A DNA stretch of 64,000 nucleotides from Methanotorris igneus Kol 5 (GTDB lineage Archaea; AGJL01; Methanococci; Methanococcales; Methanococcaceae). The position numbers were made by a program, and so were the translations under genes. The notes beneath the pieces were generated by a model. The model saw nothing but the letters and a program-made list of their open reading frames with translations. It was not told the DNA's origin and searched no databases. The stretch spans positions 1,589,130 to 1,653,129 of the forward strand of contig NC_015562.1 of the NCBI RefSeq assembly GCF_000214415.1, written 5' to 3'. The number at the start of each line of letters is the position of its first letter. The first letter of the stretch is position 1. This document shows positions 56,185 through 64,000 of this stretch, in pieces.

Positions 56185-56388
56185 ATGTCATTAGATAATT
56201 TAGTTTCAGTTATTATTCCCACTTACAATTCAGAAAAAACTATTGGTATATGTTTAGAATCTATAAAAAATCAAACTTATAAAAATATTGAAATAATTGT
56301 TGTTGATAAATTTTCTAACGATAATACTGTTGAAATTGCTAAGAAATATACTGATAAAGTTTTTGTTATAAATGCTAAAGAAATGTGA
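56185..56388 (+). pseudogene. 5' fragment of a family-2 glycosyltransferase
   Basis: A 67-residue piece beginning [43 protein letters not shown], the standard GT2 start, then stopping before the catalytic DxD. GGTGATTAGAA precedes the ATG. The following 56389-56481 shows no continuation. It is a truncated glycosyltransferase upstream of the intact dolichol-phosphate mannose synthase-like gene. Confidence 0.75.
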
Positions 56389-56481
56389 ATAAAAGAACTG
56401 TAGAAAAAAATTTGTTTGATGTGTATATTAGTTTAAAAAATTCTGCAATAACTATAAATAAGTTTGAAGAGGGATACATTG

Positions 56482-57540
56482 ATGAAAGTGTCTATAGTTG
56501 TCCCCACATACAACGAAGCCGAAAATATAAAGAAATTGATACCTTTATTAGATTCTGTTTTGAAGGATTATAATCATGAGATTATAATTGTAGATGATAA
56601 CAGCCCGGATGGAACAGCTGAGGTTGCTAAGAAGTTGACTGAGAAATATCCAGTTAAGGTTATTGTAAGAGAAAAAAAGTTAGGGTTAGCTTCAGCAATT
56701 CTTGAAGGAATAAAAAGCGCTAGAGCAGAATTAGTTGTTGTGATGGATGCTGATTTACAACATCCTCCAGAGTATGTTTTAGAACTTCTTAAGAATTCTA
56801 ATGGTTACGATATCGTAATAGCTTCTAGATACGTTAAGGGCGGCGAAATAGAGGGTTGGAGCATTTTCAGAAAGGTAATATCAAAGGGTGCTTCTCTGTT
56901 AGCCAAGATCATGCTACCCAAAATTAGAAAGATAAAAGATCCAGAATCAGGCTTCTTTTTAGTTAGAAGAAGTAAAATATTAGCCATTGCAGATAAAATA
57001 AATCCAACTGGTTTTAAGTTTTTACTGGAAGTATTATGTGTTGGAGACTTCAAGGTTAAGGAAATTCCTTATACTTTTAGACCAAGAGAACATGGAAAAA
57101 GTAAATTTAACTTTAAAGAAGTTATTAACTACATAAAATTACTTTTAAGACTTTCAGATTACAGAGTGATTAAGTTCGGTATAGTTGGTGCTACTGGAAT
57201 TGTTGTTAACGAAGGTTTACTTTACATTTTAGTTTTGTTGGGTTGTCCTCTGTATATTGCAAGCCTCGTAGCAATTGAATCTTCAATTCTCTCAAACTTT
57301 ATTCTAAACGATTTATGGACATTTAAAGATAGGAAAGAAGGTTCATTCATCTCAAGATGTCTGAAATATCATGGAGCTGTAGCCTTAGGAGCCGTAGTTA
57401 ATTTCATAACTTTACTGGCCCTGGTTTCTTTGGGAGTTCATTATTTAATAGCAAATTTAATAGGAATATCTTTAGGTTTCGTTGTAAATTATATTGGAAG
57501 TGAGGTGGTAGTGTGGTCAAGATGGGGAAGAAATTTTTAG
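56482..57540 (+). CDS. dolichyl-phosphate mannose synthase-like GT2 fused to GtrA domain
   Basis: 352 residues from the ATG at 56482 (GAGGGATACATTG before it). Residues 1-230 are a GT2 domain (VSIVVPTYNEAENI, IIVDDNSPDGT, VVMDADLQHPPE with the DxD, YVKGGEIEGWS, PTGFKFLLEVL). Residues 235-350 form a four-helix GtrA-like membrane domain (FGIVGATGIVVNEGLLYILV..). This is the archaeal DPM1 architecture; it would make dolichyl-phosphate mannose for glycosylation of surface proteins. It overlaps the next membrane gene. Confidence 0.85.
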   Translation: MKVSIVVPTYNEAENIKKLIPLLDSVLKDYNHEIIIVDDNSPDGTAEVAKKLTEKYPVKVIVREKKLGLASAILEGIKSARAELVVVMDADLQHPPEYVLELLKNSNGYDIVIASRYVKGGEIEGWSIFRKVISKGASLLAKIMLPKIRKIKDPESGFFLVRRSKILAIADKINPTGFKFLLEVLCVGDFKVKEIPYTFRPREHGKSKFNFKEVINYIKLLLRLSDYRVIKFGIVGATGIVVNEGLLYILVLLGCPLYIASLVAIESSILSNFILNDLWTFKDRKEGSFISRCLKYHGAVALGAVVNFITLLALVSLGVHYLIANLIGISLGFVVNYIGSEVVVWSRWGRNF

Positions 57541-58787
57541 TTGGCATAACAAGTATAATAACGAAACTGAAAGGTAAACAATCAAGAATGAGAAATAAAG
57601 AGAGTTCTAATAGAAATTTAGAGAGAATTTTTAAATTCTTTCTTGCAATCTTGCTTTTTAAGTACTCTCTTGAGTTTTATTGGACTGGATTATTGACTTA
57701 TCCATGGGATATAGCTTTAATGATGAGTATGCATTTCATTGCGGTGCTTCTCTTAATAGATAGCGTTCTAGAAATATTTAATACAAGCTTTCTTAGTTAT
57801 ATTGGAGCTGGATTATTACTAAGCAGTGTTCTTGTTCTGTTCACAGTTTACTTTAAAGAACCACACTTTGGTACAGATGGAATTCTCTTCTCTAGGTATG
57901 CGATAGATCTGCTCTTCAATGGTGAGAATCCCTACTCACACTCTATGCTCCCAGCATATGAAAAATATGGGTTAAATTATCGGTGGACCACACCTACTCT
58001 CGAAGGGGGTATAGTTGATAGGTTCAGTTATCCCCCTTTGGGCTTCCTAATATTTATTCCCCTTTTTCTCTTGGGTATTCCGGACTTAAACGCAACAACA
58101 ATACTTTTCTTTGTTCTTACCTTATTGTTCCTATGCTACGAAGCAAGAAGACTATGGCTTCTTCCAGTAATAGTAATGTTTCTAGACCCAAACCTTTTTC
58201 TTTTCTCGGTTGGGGGCGTCTATGACATAATATGGGTTTTCTTTCTCCTGCTTGCAATGAAATTTTTCTATGAGAAACAAAGGGTTCTTTCAGCTGTTTT
58301 TCTCGGGCTTGCAATTTCAGTTAAACAAACACCTGCACTTACAATTCCATTTATCTTGATATATTTACTTAAAGCATCTGGGATGAAAGATACTTTTAAG
58401 TATGCCCTTACAGTCGGAGCGACTTTTATTATTATAAGCCTACCTTTTCTTTTATGGGATCCCAAATCTTACTTGGCAGGGGTGCTAGCTCCTCTCTCTG
58501 GAATTATGCATGGAATGGGATTAGCTTCCCTCGTCTATTTTGGGCATATTAACCTTCACCCAGCGTTCTTTAGGGTGGCGGTGAGTGTGATCCTTGCGAC
58601 ACTTTTGGCTCTTTACTGGATAAATTTTGACAAGCTGAAGCACTCATGCTGGTTCATGCCTATGCTTATTCTATGGTTTCACATGAGGAGTTTGCAGAAC
58701 TATTTTATCTCTTTTGTGCCAGTAGCAATGTATATTTTTATTCTATGGCAAAAAGGTAAGATTAGAGGGATCAAGCATGAAGATTAA
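57513..58787 (+). CDS. polytopic GT-C-like membrane glycosyltransferase
   Basis: A 424-residue membrane protein with about ten hydrophobic helices. The motif FGTDGILFSRYAIDLLFNGENPYSHSM in the first large loop and GIVDRFSYPPLGFLIFIP resemble GT87/mannosyltransferase-type GT-C enzymes. It starts GTG at 57513 with GAGGTGG before it, inside the previous gene, so translation is coupled. It probably uses the lipid-linked sugar made by the upstream synthase. Leu codons CTT/CTC are more common here than in core genes, which hints at transfer. Confidence 0.65.
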   Translation: MVKMGKKFLVGITSIITKLKGKQSRMRNKESSNRNLERIFKFFLAILLFKYSLEFYWTGLLTYPWDIALMMSMHFIAVLLLIDSVLEIFNTSFLSYIGAGLLLSSVLVLFTVYFKEPHFGTDGILFSRYAIDLLFNGENPYSHSMLPAYEKYGLNYRWTTPTLEGGIVDRFSYPPLGFLIFIPLFLLGIPDLNATTILFFVLTLLFLCYEARRLWLLPVIVMFLDPNLFLFSVGGVYDIIWVFFLLLAMKFFYEKQRVLSAVFLGLAISVKQTPALTIPFILIYLLKASGMKDTFKYALTVGATFIIISLPFLLWDPKSYLAGVLAPLSGIMHGMGLASLVYFGHINLHPAFFRVAVSVILATLLALYWINFDKLKHSCWFMPMLILWFHMRSLQNYFISFVPVAMYIFILWQKGKIRGIKHED

Positions 58788-59829
58788 GAAGAGACTCAAC
58801 CCCAAAATTCTCAATGCTATAATCCTTGGTTGTTGTGGTATAGCACTCATTGCTAGCGCCCTATACTACTCTAATCAAAATCTTAAAGTAGAAATAGAAC
58901 TGTTTTCTGCTAATGACACCCATGAAATATATCGATACGATGAGCTTACTATTAGACTTAAGAATCTCGAATCTTTTACGATCAATCCAATCTTCTTTAT
59001 AAATAACGGTGTTGACAAGAAATCTTGGGATATTGTTACTGGACCCAAAAGTTTGAAGTCTGGAGAGGAGGCCATTTATGTTCTTAGGGCACCAGATGCG
59101 GATGTTGCTATAGAGGCGAATAAAAGCTTCTATATAGAGGTTAGAGATTTATCTACAGGTTTTTCATCGTTTTCCCAACACTATAAGCTTTCATCTCTTC
59201 GCTTCCCAGGTATTCAGAACCCAAGCTTCTATTATTGGACATACGACCCTACCAAGAATATACACAAGCCATTCGCTTGGGATGCAACATGGTGGAAGAT
59301 CGAGAAAGGAGAGGTAGCTGTACTAGAGAAAAAAGAGAATGCTGTTTACTTGGCTGTAAGCAACCTAACAAGGAAAAGTGGTAGTTGGCTAATGAGCGGA
59401 GTCCAGCAAGCTGTAGATTTCCCAAAGAAGTTGAGAATTGTTGTAAAACCTATGTTTAGTACTCCGATATCAAAATATCCTCCTTATGCGGCAGGTATCG
59501 AATTAGCAGACGGAAACAAAAGAGTTTGGATCGTGTTTACGAATGAAACAGACGAGCCAATACTTTTGAAGAGGTATGGAGAACTTACGTACGCACTTTA
59601 CTTTGTTCCTACAAAAATTGGTAAGTGGAACAATATCACAGTAAATGTAGAGAGTATCTACAAAGAGATGGGTTGGAATTTACCTCCTAAAATTCTAGTA
59701 AAAAGAGAAGGAAATTTGTTGAAAATTAGAGAAGTAAATCTTTTAGCGTTTGTTGCTTGCTATCCCGGAAGTGAATGTAAAAAATTTGAAGTTTATTATA
59801 AGCTAATTAAATGTGAAGAGCGCCTTTAA
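58777..59829 (+). CDS. unrecognised membrane-anchored extracytoplasmic protein
   Basis: 350 residues: a basic N-terminus, one membrane helix (ILNAIILGCCGIALIASALYYS, about 11-32), then a beta-rich extracellular region with NLT/NIT-type glycosylation sites (AVSNLTRKSG, WNNITVNVES). I do not recognise the family. Its ATG overlaps the end of the GT-C gene (GCATGAAGATTAAG), so it belongs to the same unit and may act in glycan or envelope assembly. Confidence 0.6.
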   Translation: MKIKKRLNPKILNAIILGCCGIALIASALYYSNQNLKVEIELFSANDTHEIYRYDELTIRLKNLESFTINPIFFINNGVDKKSWDIVTGPKSLKSGEEAIYVLRAPDADVAIEANKSFYIEVRDLSTGFSSFSQHYKLSSLRFPGIQNPSFYYWTYDPTKNIHKPFAWDATWWKIEKGEVAVLEKKENAVYLAVSNLTRKSGSWLMSGVQQAVDFPKKLRIVVKPMFSTPISKYPPYAAGIELADGNKRVWIVFTNETDEPILLKRYGELTYALYFVPTKIGKWNNITVNVESIYKEMGWNLPPKILVKREGNLLKIREVNLLAFVACYPGSECKKFEVYYKLIKCEERL

Positions 59830-59877
59830 AGCAATGTCTTTAAGTCTTTGACTATCTCCTTTCACTTTGTAGAACTT

Positions 59878-61509
59878 TTATCTCTTTAGCTCAAATATCG
59901 ACATTTTACTATTTTCGTACTCTTTTTTAAATCTCTCATCCTTCTCTAACAGGTTTTTGAACAGTTTTGGATGTTCACCGGGGTAATAATCGTATATGGC
60001 TATATGAGTTGTGTTAAGCTTCTTATTTATCTTATAAAACTCATCTAAATCAATATTTCCAGTCCATTCCATAAGTCTTAGTTCTTGTATCTCTTTCCAG
60101 TGTTTAGTTCCCTCATCGTACCAACCGTTTGTAACTTCTTTTCCTGCATAAGCTGGAATTAAGTATGCGTGCCAATTCCAAAATCCAATCCCCCAAACTC
60201 TCTTAATATCTTCATTATATTTTATAAATTCCAATCCGTCTTTTAACTCTTTATCTAAGACAAAAGGCTTGAAGCTTGTATAGGCTTTAGTAAAAGCAGA
60301 AACATGATCAACAATCAAAATAATTAAGAATATTGCAAATAAAGCAACTATCACCTTCCGATTTTCAAATTTCTTCAAAACTCCATATAACGAGAAAGTT
60401 CCATAACCTGCTATAATAGAAAGGAATGGAACCATGTAAAACCAGAACCTTGCAACATCGAGCTGATTTGAAAATGGAATATATTTGTAAATAACAGTCG
60501 TTGTTCCAAAACTTACCAAAAAAAGTGTTAAAAAGCTCCAGAATATTGAAAGGGCATCTTTCGATCCTTTATAGTGTGCAAAAGCTCCGCCTATAACTCC
60601 AAGAAGAAGTAAAGTTATTCCAATATAAGAAGGATAAACGTGTAAGCCTATAAGATTTTTATCAAACATAGCCTTGAAGTAAAACTGCTTGGTGAAAAAC
60701 CAGCCACCTTCTAAAGGTCTTTTGAACCCTATTTCCCCTATTCCTTCCACGAACGGTAATAGCCACCAAGATGAAATTGCAAAACCTATAATTAAAGTGA
60801 TACTTAAAGCTTTTATAAAAATATTAATTCTCTCAAAATATAAAAGCTCTGCTAAAGTTAAAGCAATAAAAACTATTGCCAGTGCATATGCTGTTAGGTG
60901 GTGAGTTAAAATTGTTAGTCCAAAGCATACGCCAGCTAAGAGAGCATAACGAAGGTTTTCTGTTTTCACGCATCTCTTAAGGAAATATACCGTAAAGAGC
61001 ATAAAAGGTAAAGCACAGACAGTAGGGTACCATCCCCACAGACTGATAGAAGAAAACAGCGGATAAGAAGTCAAGAATAAAAATGAAGAGAAGAAAGAAC
61101 TCCACTCTCCCATTCCTATTTCTCTTGAAAGTAAATATACTGCGTATCCACAAAGGAAAAAGCTTAGAAATATAAAAATCTTATAAGCTAAGACTTCTCC
61201 AAAACCAAGAAATGAGAGAATACCAGCTGTCCAGTAGCTTAAAGGAGGATAATATTTGAACGGAGGATAACCACCATACCAATAAGGATCCCAGAAAGGT
61301 ACTTGCCCCTTTTCTATTAAAGATTTCGACACAAGCCAAATTTTTTCAAGGTGGCTTGGAGTGTCAACCCCTGGAGGGAGATTTGAATTTAAAAAGGGAT
61401 GGAGAACAATACTTGTAAGAAGGAAGAGTAGTAGAACTTTTGAATATACTTTAATACGTTTACCATAAAAAAGGAAGAGTTTATATGGTTTTTCTTTATT
61501 GTATAGCAT
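59878..61509 (-). CDS. large polytopic membrane protein, GT-C/PTPS-related type
   Basis: A 543-residue membrane protein with about 12 helices. The early loop NLPPGVDTPSHLEKIWLVSKSLIEKGQVPFWDPYWYGGYPPFKYYPPLSYW carries the Asp/His pattern of this archaeal GT-C-like group (6-pyruvoyl-tetrahydropterin synthase-related membrane proteins). The C-terminal ~130 residues are soluble (GFWNWHAYLIPAYAGKEVTNGWYDEGTK). It is convergent with the glycosylation cluster and probably functions with it. The precise reaction is unknown. Confidence 0.65.
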   Translation of the reverse strand: MLYNKEKPYKLFLFYGKRIKVYSKVLLLFLLTSIVLHPFLNSNLPPGVDTPSHLEKIWLVSKSLIEKGQVPFWDPYWYGGYPPFKYYPPLSYWTAGILSFLGFGEVLAYKIFIFLSFFLCGYAVYLLSREIGMGEWSSFFSSFLFLTSYPLFSSISLWGWYPTVCALPFMLFTVYFLKRCVKTENLRYALLAGVCFGLTILTHHLTAYALAIVFIALTLAELLYFERINIFIKALSITLIIGFAISSWWLLPFVEGIGEIGFKRPLEGGWFFTKQFYFKAMFDKNLIGLHVYPSYIGITLLLLGVIGGAFAHYKGSKDALSIFWSFLTLFLVSFGTTTVIYKYIPFSNQLDVARFWFYMVPFLSIIAGYGTFSLYGVLKKFENRKVIVALFAIFLIILIVDHVSAFTKAYTSFKPFVLDKELKDGLEFIKYNEDIKRVWGIGFWNWHAYLIPAYAGKEVTNGWYDEGTKHWKEIQELRLMEWTGNIDLDEFYKINKKLNTTHIAIYDYYPGEHPKLFKNLLEKDERFKKEYENSKMSIFELKR

Positions 61510-61679
61510 GTTTATTCACCCATAGTTTTTTCTTTATTTAGATTATTATCATTTGTTTTAACCCTTGTAAATTACCCCTCCAAAACACAGCACACCTAGG
61601 AATACACTTCATAAAAATAATTTAGTTTATGCTATAAAAATATTAACATCTTTTAGTATGAGAGACATAGATACTAAAA

Positions 61680-61911
61680 GCTAGAGTATTCAAAAGATTG
61701 GAAATTTGATGGAAAAGAACCTTTAAAGGCTTATGGTGTTGTTAATGCCTATAAATATGATGGAGAAAAAGAAATGAAAATAGTTTATGAAAGATTTTAT
61801 AAAATATGCCTACCATCTTATATAATTTCATTACTTGCCTTTATTTTGTGTATGGGTTATTTAGTTAAAAATAAGGTGTTAAATCATGGAAGATAAAATC
61901 TCAGAATATAG
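61680..61911 (+). pseudogene. 3' fragment of a membrane glycosyltransferase-like gene
   Basis: A frame without start reads LEYSKDWKFDGKEPLKAYGVVNAYKY..VYERFYKICLPSYIISLLAFILCMGYLVKN and stops at 61911. This is the usual C-terminal end (soluble W..DG..P.. segment plus last helix) of YfhO/GT-C-like proteins. The 5' part is missing. It overlaps the start of the next membrane gene. The spacer 61510-61679 shows nothing else. Confidence 0.5.
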
Positions 61912-62464
61912 GGAAATAGTTTTACAAACTTTTGTGATGTTGTTTATTATTTATGTCTTTATTCTTATATATAAACACTACAACCCCTACGCCCTACCAG
62001 GGGTAGAAAAGAGATTTTTGTATCTTTTGATAATATTGGGGGTTATAGTGATTATATTCTACATCCAAAAATTAAACAAATTACTAAACTTCATAATAAA
62101 TACATCAAACAAAATCTTTAAACCCATAATTTCACTATCTGTGGGGCAAAAATTTGTTTTATTGGCTATAATTTTTTTAATCACCTCTGCAATTGATCTT
62201 GCATTAAGTAAGGAGTATCTTGCAAACGTAGATGCTATGATAGCATACTATTTCCTAGTACTTGGTGTTTTAAATTTACTTTTTGAGTATGGAAGTGAAT
62301 CCTTTCCAAAATTACGAACATGTTTAAGCTTAATTATATTGAGCATATTAATTTACTATACTCCTCAAATTACGAAGTTGTATCCTAAAGCATACCTCAT
62401 CCCCATCATTATTGTCATCTTTATTCTAATTTTATCAAAAATTAAAATAAAGTTAATAAAATAA
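61886..62464 (+). CDS. unrecognised small polytopic membrane protein
   Basis: 192 residues with about six hydrophobic helices (VMLFIIYVFILIYKHY, LYLLIILGVIVIIFYIQ, FVLLAIIFLITSAIDLAL, AYYFLVLGVLNLLFEYG, LIILSILIYYTPQI, LIPIIIVIFILILSKI). No known motif. Its start lies inside the end of the upstream fragment, so it was probably the second gene of a glycan/envelope unit. It ends just before the IS481-type element. Confidence 0.55.
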   Translation: MEDKISEYREIVLQTFVMLFIIYVFILIYKHYNPYALPGVEKRFLYLLIILGVIVIIFYIQKLNKLLNFIINTSNKIFKPIISLSVGQKFVLLAIIFLITSAIDLALSKEYLANVDAMIAYYFLVLGVLNLLFEYGSESFPKLRTCLSLIILSILIYYTPQITKLYPKAYLIPIIIVIFILILSKIKIKLIK

Positions 62465-62469
62465 AGCAC

Positions 62470-63451
62470 TGTTGTATCCTGAAATTATTTCGTTGTTCAT
62501 GTTCATGTTATCACCTCTTTATTGCATTTGGTATTTTCGAAGTATACTTCGTATGGGGTTTTAAAACTTAATGAGCGGTGTGGTTTTATTTGGTTGTGCC
62601 ATTCAACGAATTCTTTCAGGTTGTTGAACTTGTCCAGTCGATATTCAACTTCCCTATTTATTCTTTCAACTTTTCCTATCGTTTGAGGGTGTCTGATTGA
62701 GGTTTTTATATGTAAAATTTCCCTTTCCATCAGGAACTTCTGGAATCTCGAGATTCCACCCCTTGCAGGGACGAATTGGGTTCCATTGTCAGTTAATATC
62801 TTTTTCGGCGTTCCATGCTTTTCAAAGCATTCTTCTAAAGCCGAGATAACAACGTCGGTTGTAGCTTCTTCGTAAATTCCAGCGTGTAGGATGAATCTAC
62901 TGTGATCATCAATTATTAACAGGAGATTATATCTAACTCCATCCACATCTACGATTTTAAAATCCATCTGCCACATTTCGTTAGGTTTTGAAGCGCTGAA
63001 TCGCTTTGGCTTTTTCTTTCTTTTCTTCTTTCTCTTGTGGGTGAGATCGAACTCCTTCAGTATAGTATATATACGATTATGAGGAATATGTATATTGTGC
63101 TTATTCTCTATGTATTTCTCTAAATGCACTGCACTGGTTCCTTTATACTCCTCAACTGCTTTAAGAACTAAATCAATTTCTTCCTTCGATATTTTCTTTG
63201 GCTTTCTACCCCTACGCTTTATCTTTGGAATTTCTCCGGTCTCTCTATATTCTTTCCATATTTGCTGAACTCTACGGGGGGTTACTCCAACTTTCTTAGC
63301 TATACGGCTGGTTTCAAAGCCCTTTTCTTTCCATCTAATGATTTTCCTAATCATTTTATCGTTAAGTTTTGCCCCCTTCATATTATTCTTATTATTAACA
63401 TTCCTCTTTTTATTACCTACTGATGCGAAATTATTTCGGGATACCACAACA
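62470..63451 (-). mobile_element. IS481-type insertion sequence
   Basis: The ends are imperfect inverted repeats beginning TGTTG and sharing ATCCYGAAATWATTTCG (left at 62470, right end at 63451). One leftward transposase gene fills the element. Length about 0.98 kb. No convincing target duplication was read. Confidence 0.75.
62503..63381 (-). CDS. IS481-like integrase-core transposase
   Basis: 292 residues from the ATG at 63381 (open frame continues upstream to a GTG at 63447). It has an N-terminal HTH_29/32-type region (SRIAKKVGVTPRRVQQIWKEYRETG), a basic linker (KRKKKRKKKPKRF), then the rve core. Catalytic residues are Asp in EMWQMDFKIVD, Asp in KILTDNGTQF and Glu in TIGKVERINRE. The C-terminal WHNQIKPHRSLSFKTPYEVY is typical of IS481/IS3 relatives. 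It appears intact. Confidence 0.85.
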   Translation of the reverse strand: MKGAKLNDKMIRKIIRWKEKGFETSRIAKKVGVTPRRVQQIWKEYRETGEIPKIKRRGRKPKKISKEEIDLVLKAVEEYKGTSAVHLEKYIENKHNIHIPHNRIYTILKEFDLTHKRKKKRKKKPKRFSASKPNEMWQMDFKIVDVDGVRYNLLLIIDDHSRFILHAGIYEEATTDVVISALEECFEKHGTPKKILTDNGTQFVPARGGISRFQKFLMEREILHIKTSIRHPQTIGKVERINREVEYRLDKFNNLKEFVEWHNQIKPHRSLSFKTPYEVYFENTKCNKEVIT

Positions 63452-63472
63452 GAAAAATATTTATATAATTAA
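63452..63472 (+). promoter_or_regulatory. TATA-type promoter beside the IS481 end
   Basis: AAATATTTATATAATTAAAAG lies immediately outside the IS right end and about 50-60 bases before the secreted-protein start. The IS therefore abuts, and may have replaced, upstream control sequence. Confidence 0.45.
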
Positions 63473-63516
63473 AAGTAAAAGTACCTTAGTATAATAAAAT
63501 GTGAGTGGTGTAAACC

Positions 63517-64000
63517 ATGATCAAAATTAAAAATAACAAATCCAATAAAACCATTATAAGTTTAATCATAACCATGATTTTAGCATCTATGTTAATATTA
63601 AGCCAAACTGCAGCAGTTTCGGTAACTTTAACTCCATCAAAACAAGAATGTAATGTTGGAGATGTAATTGATATAAACGCAAAAGTAGAGATACTCAGCA
63701 GTAAGGGGGAATGGGCAAATATAAAAAATATAACACTTAAAGTTGAAAAGGATGGAAAAGTAGATACTGTCCAAATTCCATTAACATTAGAACCTGGAAA
63801 AACTGTATTATCCAATAAACCCCTCTCAAATACAAGTAGTGAAGTAATTGAAGTTAAATTATTAAGCACCAATGCAGTGTATGGCTATGGATATGGTTAT
63901 AGTTATGTAAATGATAGCGGTTATGGGTATCTAAATTGGCATTATGGTTATGGATATGGCTATGGCTATAGTGGATATGGCTACAATGTTTTAAACTCTC
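63517..64000 (+). CDS. secreted protein with Gly/Tyr-rich tract (3' end outside window)
   Basis: An open frame from the ATG at 63517 runs off the window. It starts with a basic signal peptide (IISLIITMILASMLILSQTAAV), then a beta-sandwich domain of the COG1361/S-layer-associated type (VTLTPSKQECNVGDVIDINAKVEIL..). A tract rich in Gly-Tyr pairs follows (AVYGYGYGYSYVND, HYGYGYGYGYSGYGYN). GAGTGGTGTAAACC precedes the ATG. Probably a cell-surface structural protein; the rest is not seen. Confidence 0.65.
   Translation, partial: MIKIKNNKSNKTIISLIITMILASMLILSQTAAVSVTLTPSKQECNVGDVIDINAKVEILSSKGEWANIKNITLKVEKDGKVDTVQIPLTLEPGKTVLSNKPLSNTSSEVIEVKLLSTNAVYGYGYGYSYVNDSGYGYLNWHYGYGYGYGYSGYGYNVLNS

Noticed and set aside
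56385-56573. 62-residue frame between the GT2 fragment and the DPM1-like gene
   Set aside because: Runs into the DPM1-like gene in a wrong frame and shows no glycosyltransferase continuation.

Overview
The window comes from a (hyper)thermophilic methanogenic archaeon of the Methanococcales, most like Methanocaldococcus or Methanotorris; the genus cannot be fixed from sequence alone. The reasons are AT-rich DNA, GGTGA/GAGGTGAT ribosome-binding sites, archaeal translation factors (aEF-2, aEF-1A, ABCE1, Nob1, RNase P Rpp30, TrmY), and methanogen-specific genes (methanogenesis marker 14, and a homoaconitase-type small subunit carrying YLRT for coenzyme B synthesis). No rRNA, tRNA or CRISPR array was seen.

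Layout. 0-5.7 kb is the rps12-rps7-aEF2 / aEF1A-rps10 translation cluster, split by a small inverted-repeat element. 6-13.9 kb holds an NADH oxidase-like flavoprotein, a DUF2115 protein, a VIT-like membrane protein, Pcc1 with a PP-loop ATPase, a U32 protein and a MacB-like ABC transporter. 14.1-16.2 kb is an IS607-type transposon (serine recombinase + TnpB) sitting between the divergent ABC permease and a COG1361-type surface protein. 17.6-31 kb carries TrmY, an azlCD amino-acid exporter with its XRE-cupin regulator, a two-gene AAA ATPase/DUF3226 module that looks like a split OLD/PARIS-type defence system, GatA, ABCE1, HacB, TrmJ, Nob1, a radical SAM-TRAM protein, MobB and ArsR. 31.2-38.8 kb is a repeat-laden accessory stretch: an IS5-like element, a decayed tnpB that interrupts a small gene, a 1042-residue HEAT-like protein, nested miniature elements and an archaeal ATPase. 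38.8-54.5 kb is mostly conserved (asparagine synthetase, a triple-WHy lipoprotein-like protein, Rpp30, ThpR, a Trm112-like protein, marker 14, MoaB, CooC, PurL), with a solo tnpB element at 48.6-50.0 kb. 55-62.5 kb is accessory: a broken hepT with an intact mntA, then a glycosylation/envelope cluster of somewhat different composition. 62.5-64 kb has an IS481-type element and the start of a Gly/Tyr-rich secreted protein cut by the window edge.

Three layers of small repeats overlay this. (i) A MITE-like family has termini TAGTCGTGTGCG and a duplicated TA target, which points to IS630/Tc1-mariner mobilisation. One copy has split hepT, one copy is nested in another, and one copy is cut by the IS5-like element. 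(ii) tnpB-less derivatives of the IS607/IS605-type element, about 350 bp, keep both ends and the structured 3' RNA region but no protein gene. Two near-identical copies (7.7 and 38.4 kb) and one diverged right end (52.0 kb) look like orphan omega/reRNA loci. (iii) Tiny palindromic modules (GGCAAAACC.., CTGCAACC.., TTGAATAAC.., CCCGGAGCGAAGCGACGGG) recur between genes, and one has inserted inside the tnpB tail/RNA region.

The most promising undescribed biology is the tnpB/orphan-RNA family. All three TnpB sequences lack the canonical third RuvC aspartate. Second is the ATPase/DUF3226 pair, and third the interrupted gene-HEAT protein locus.
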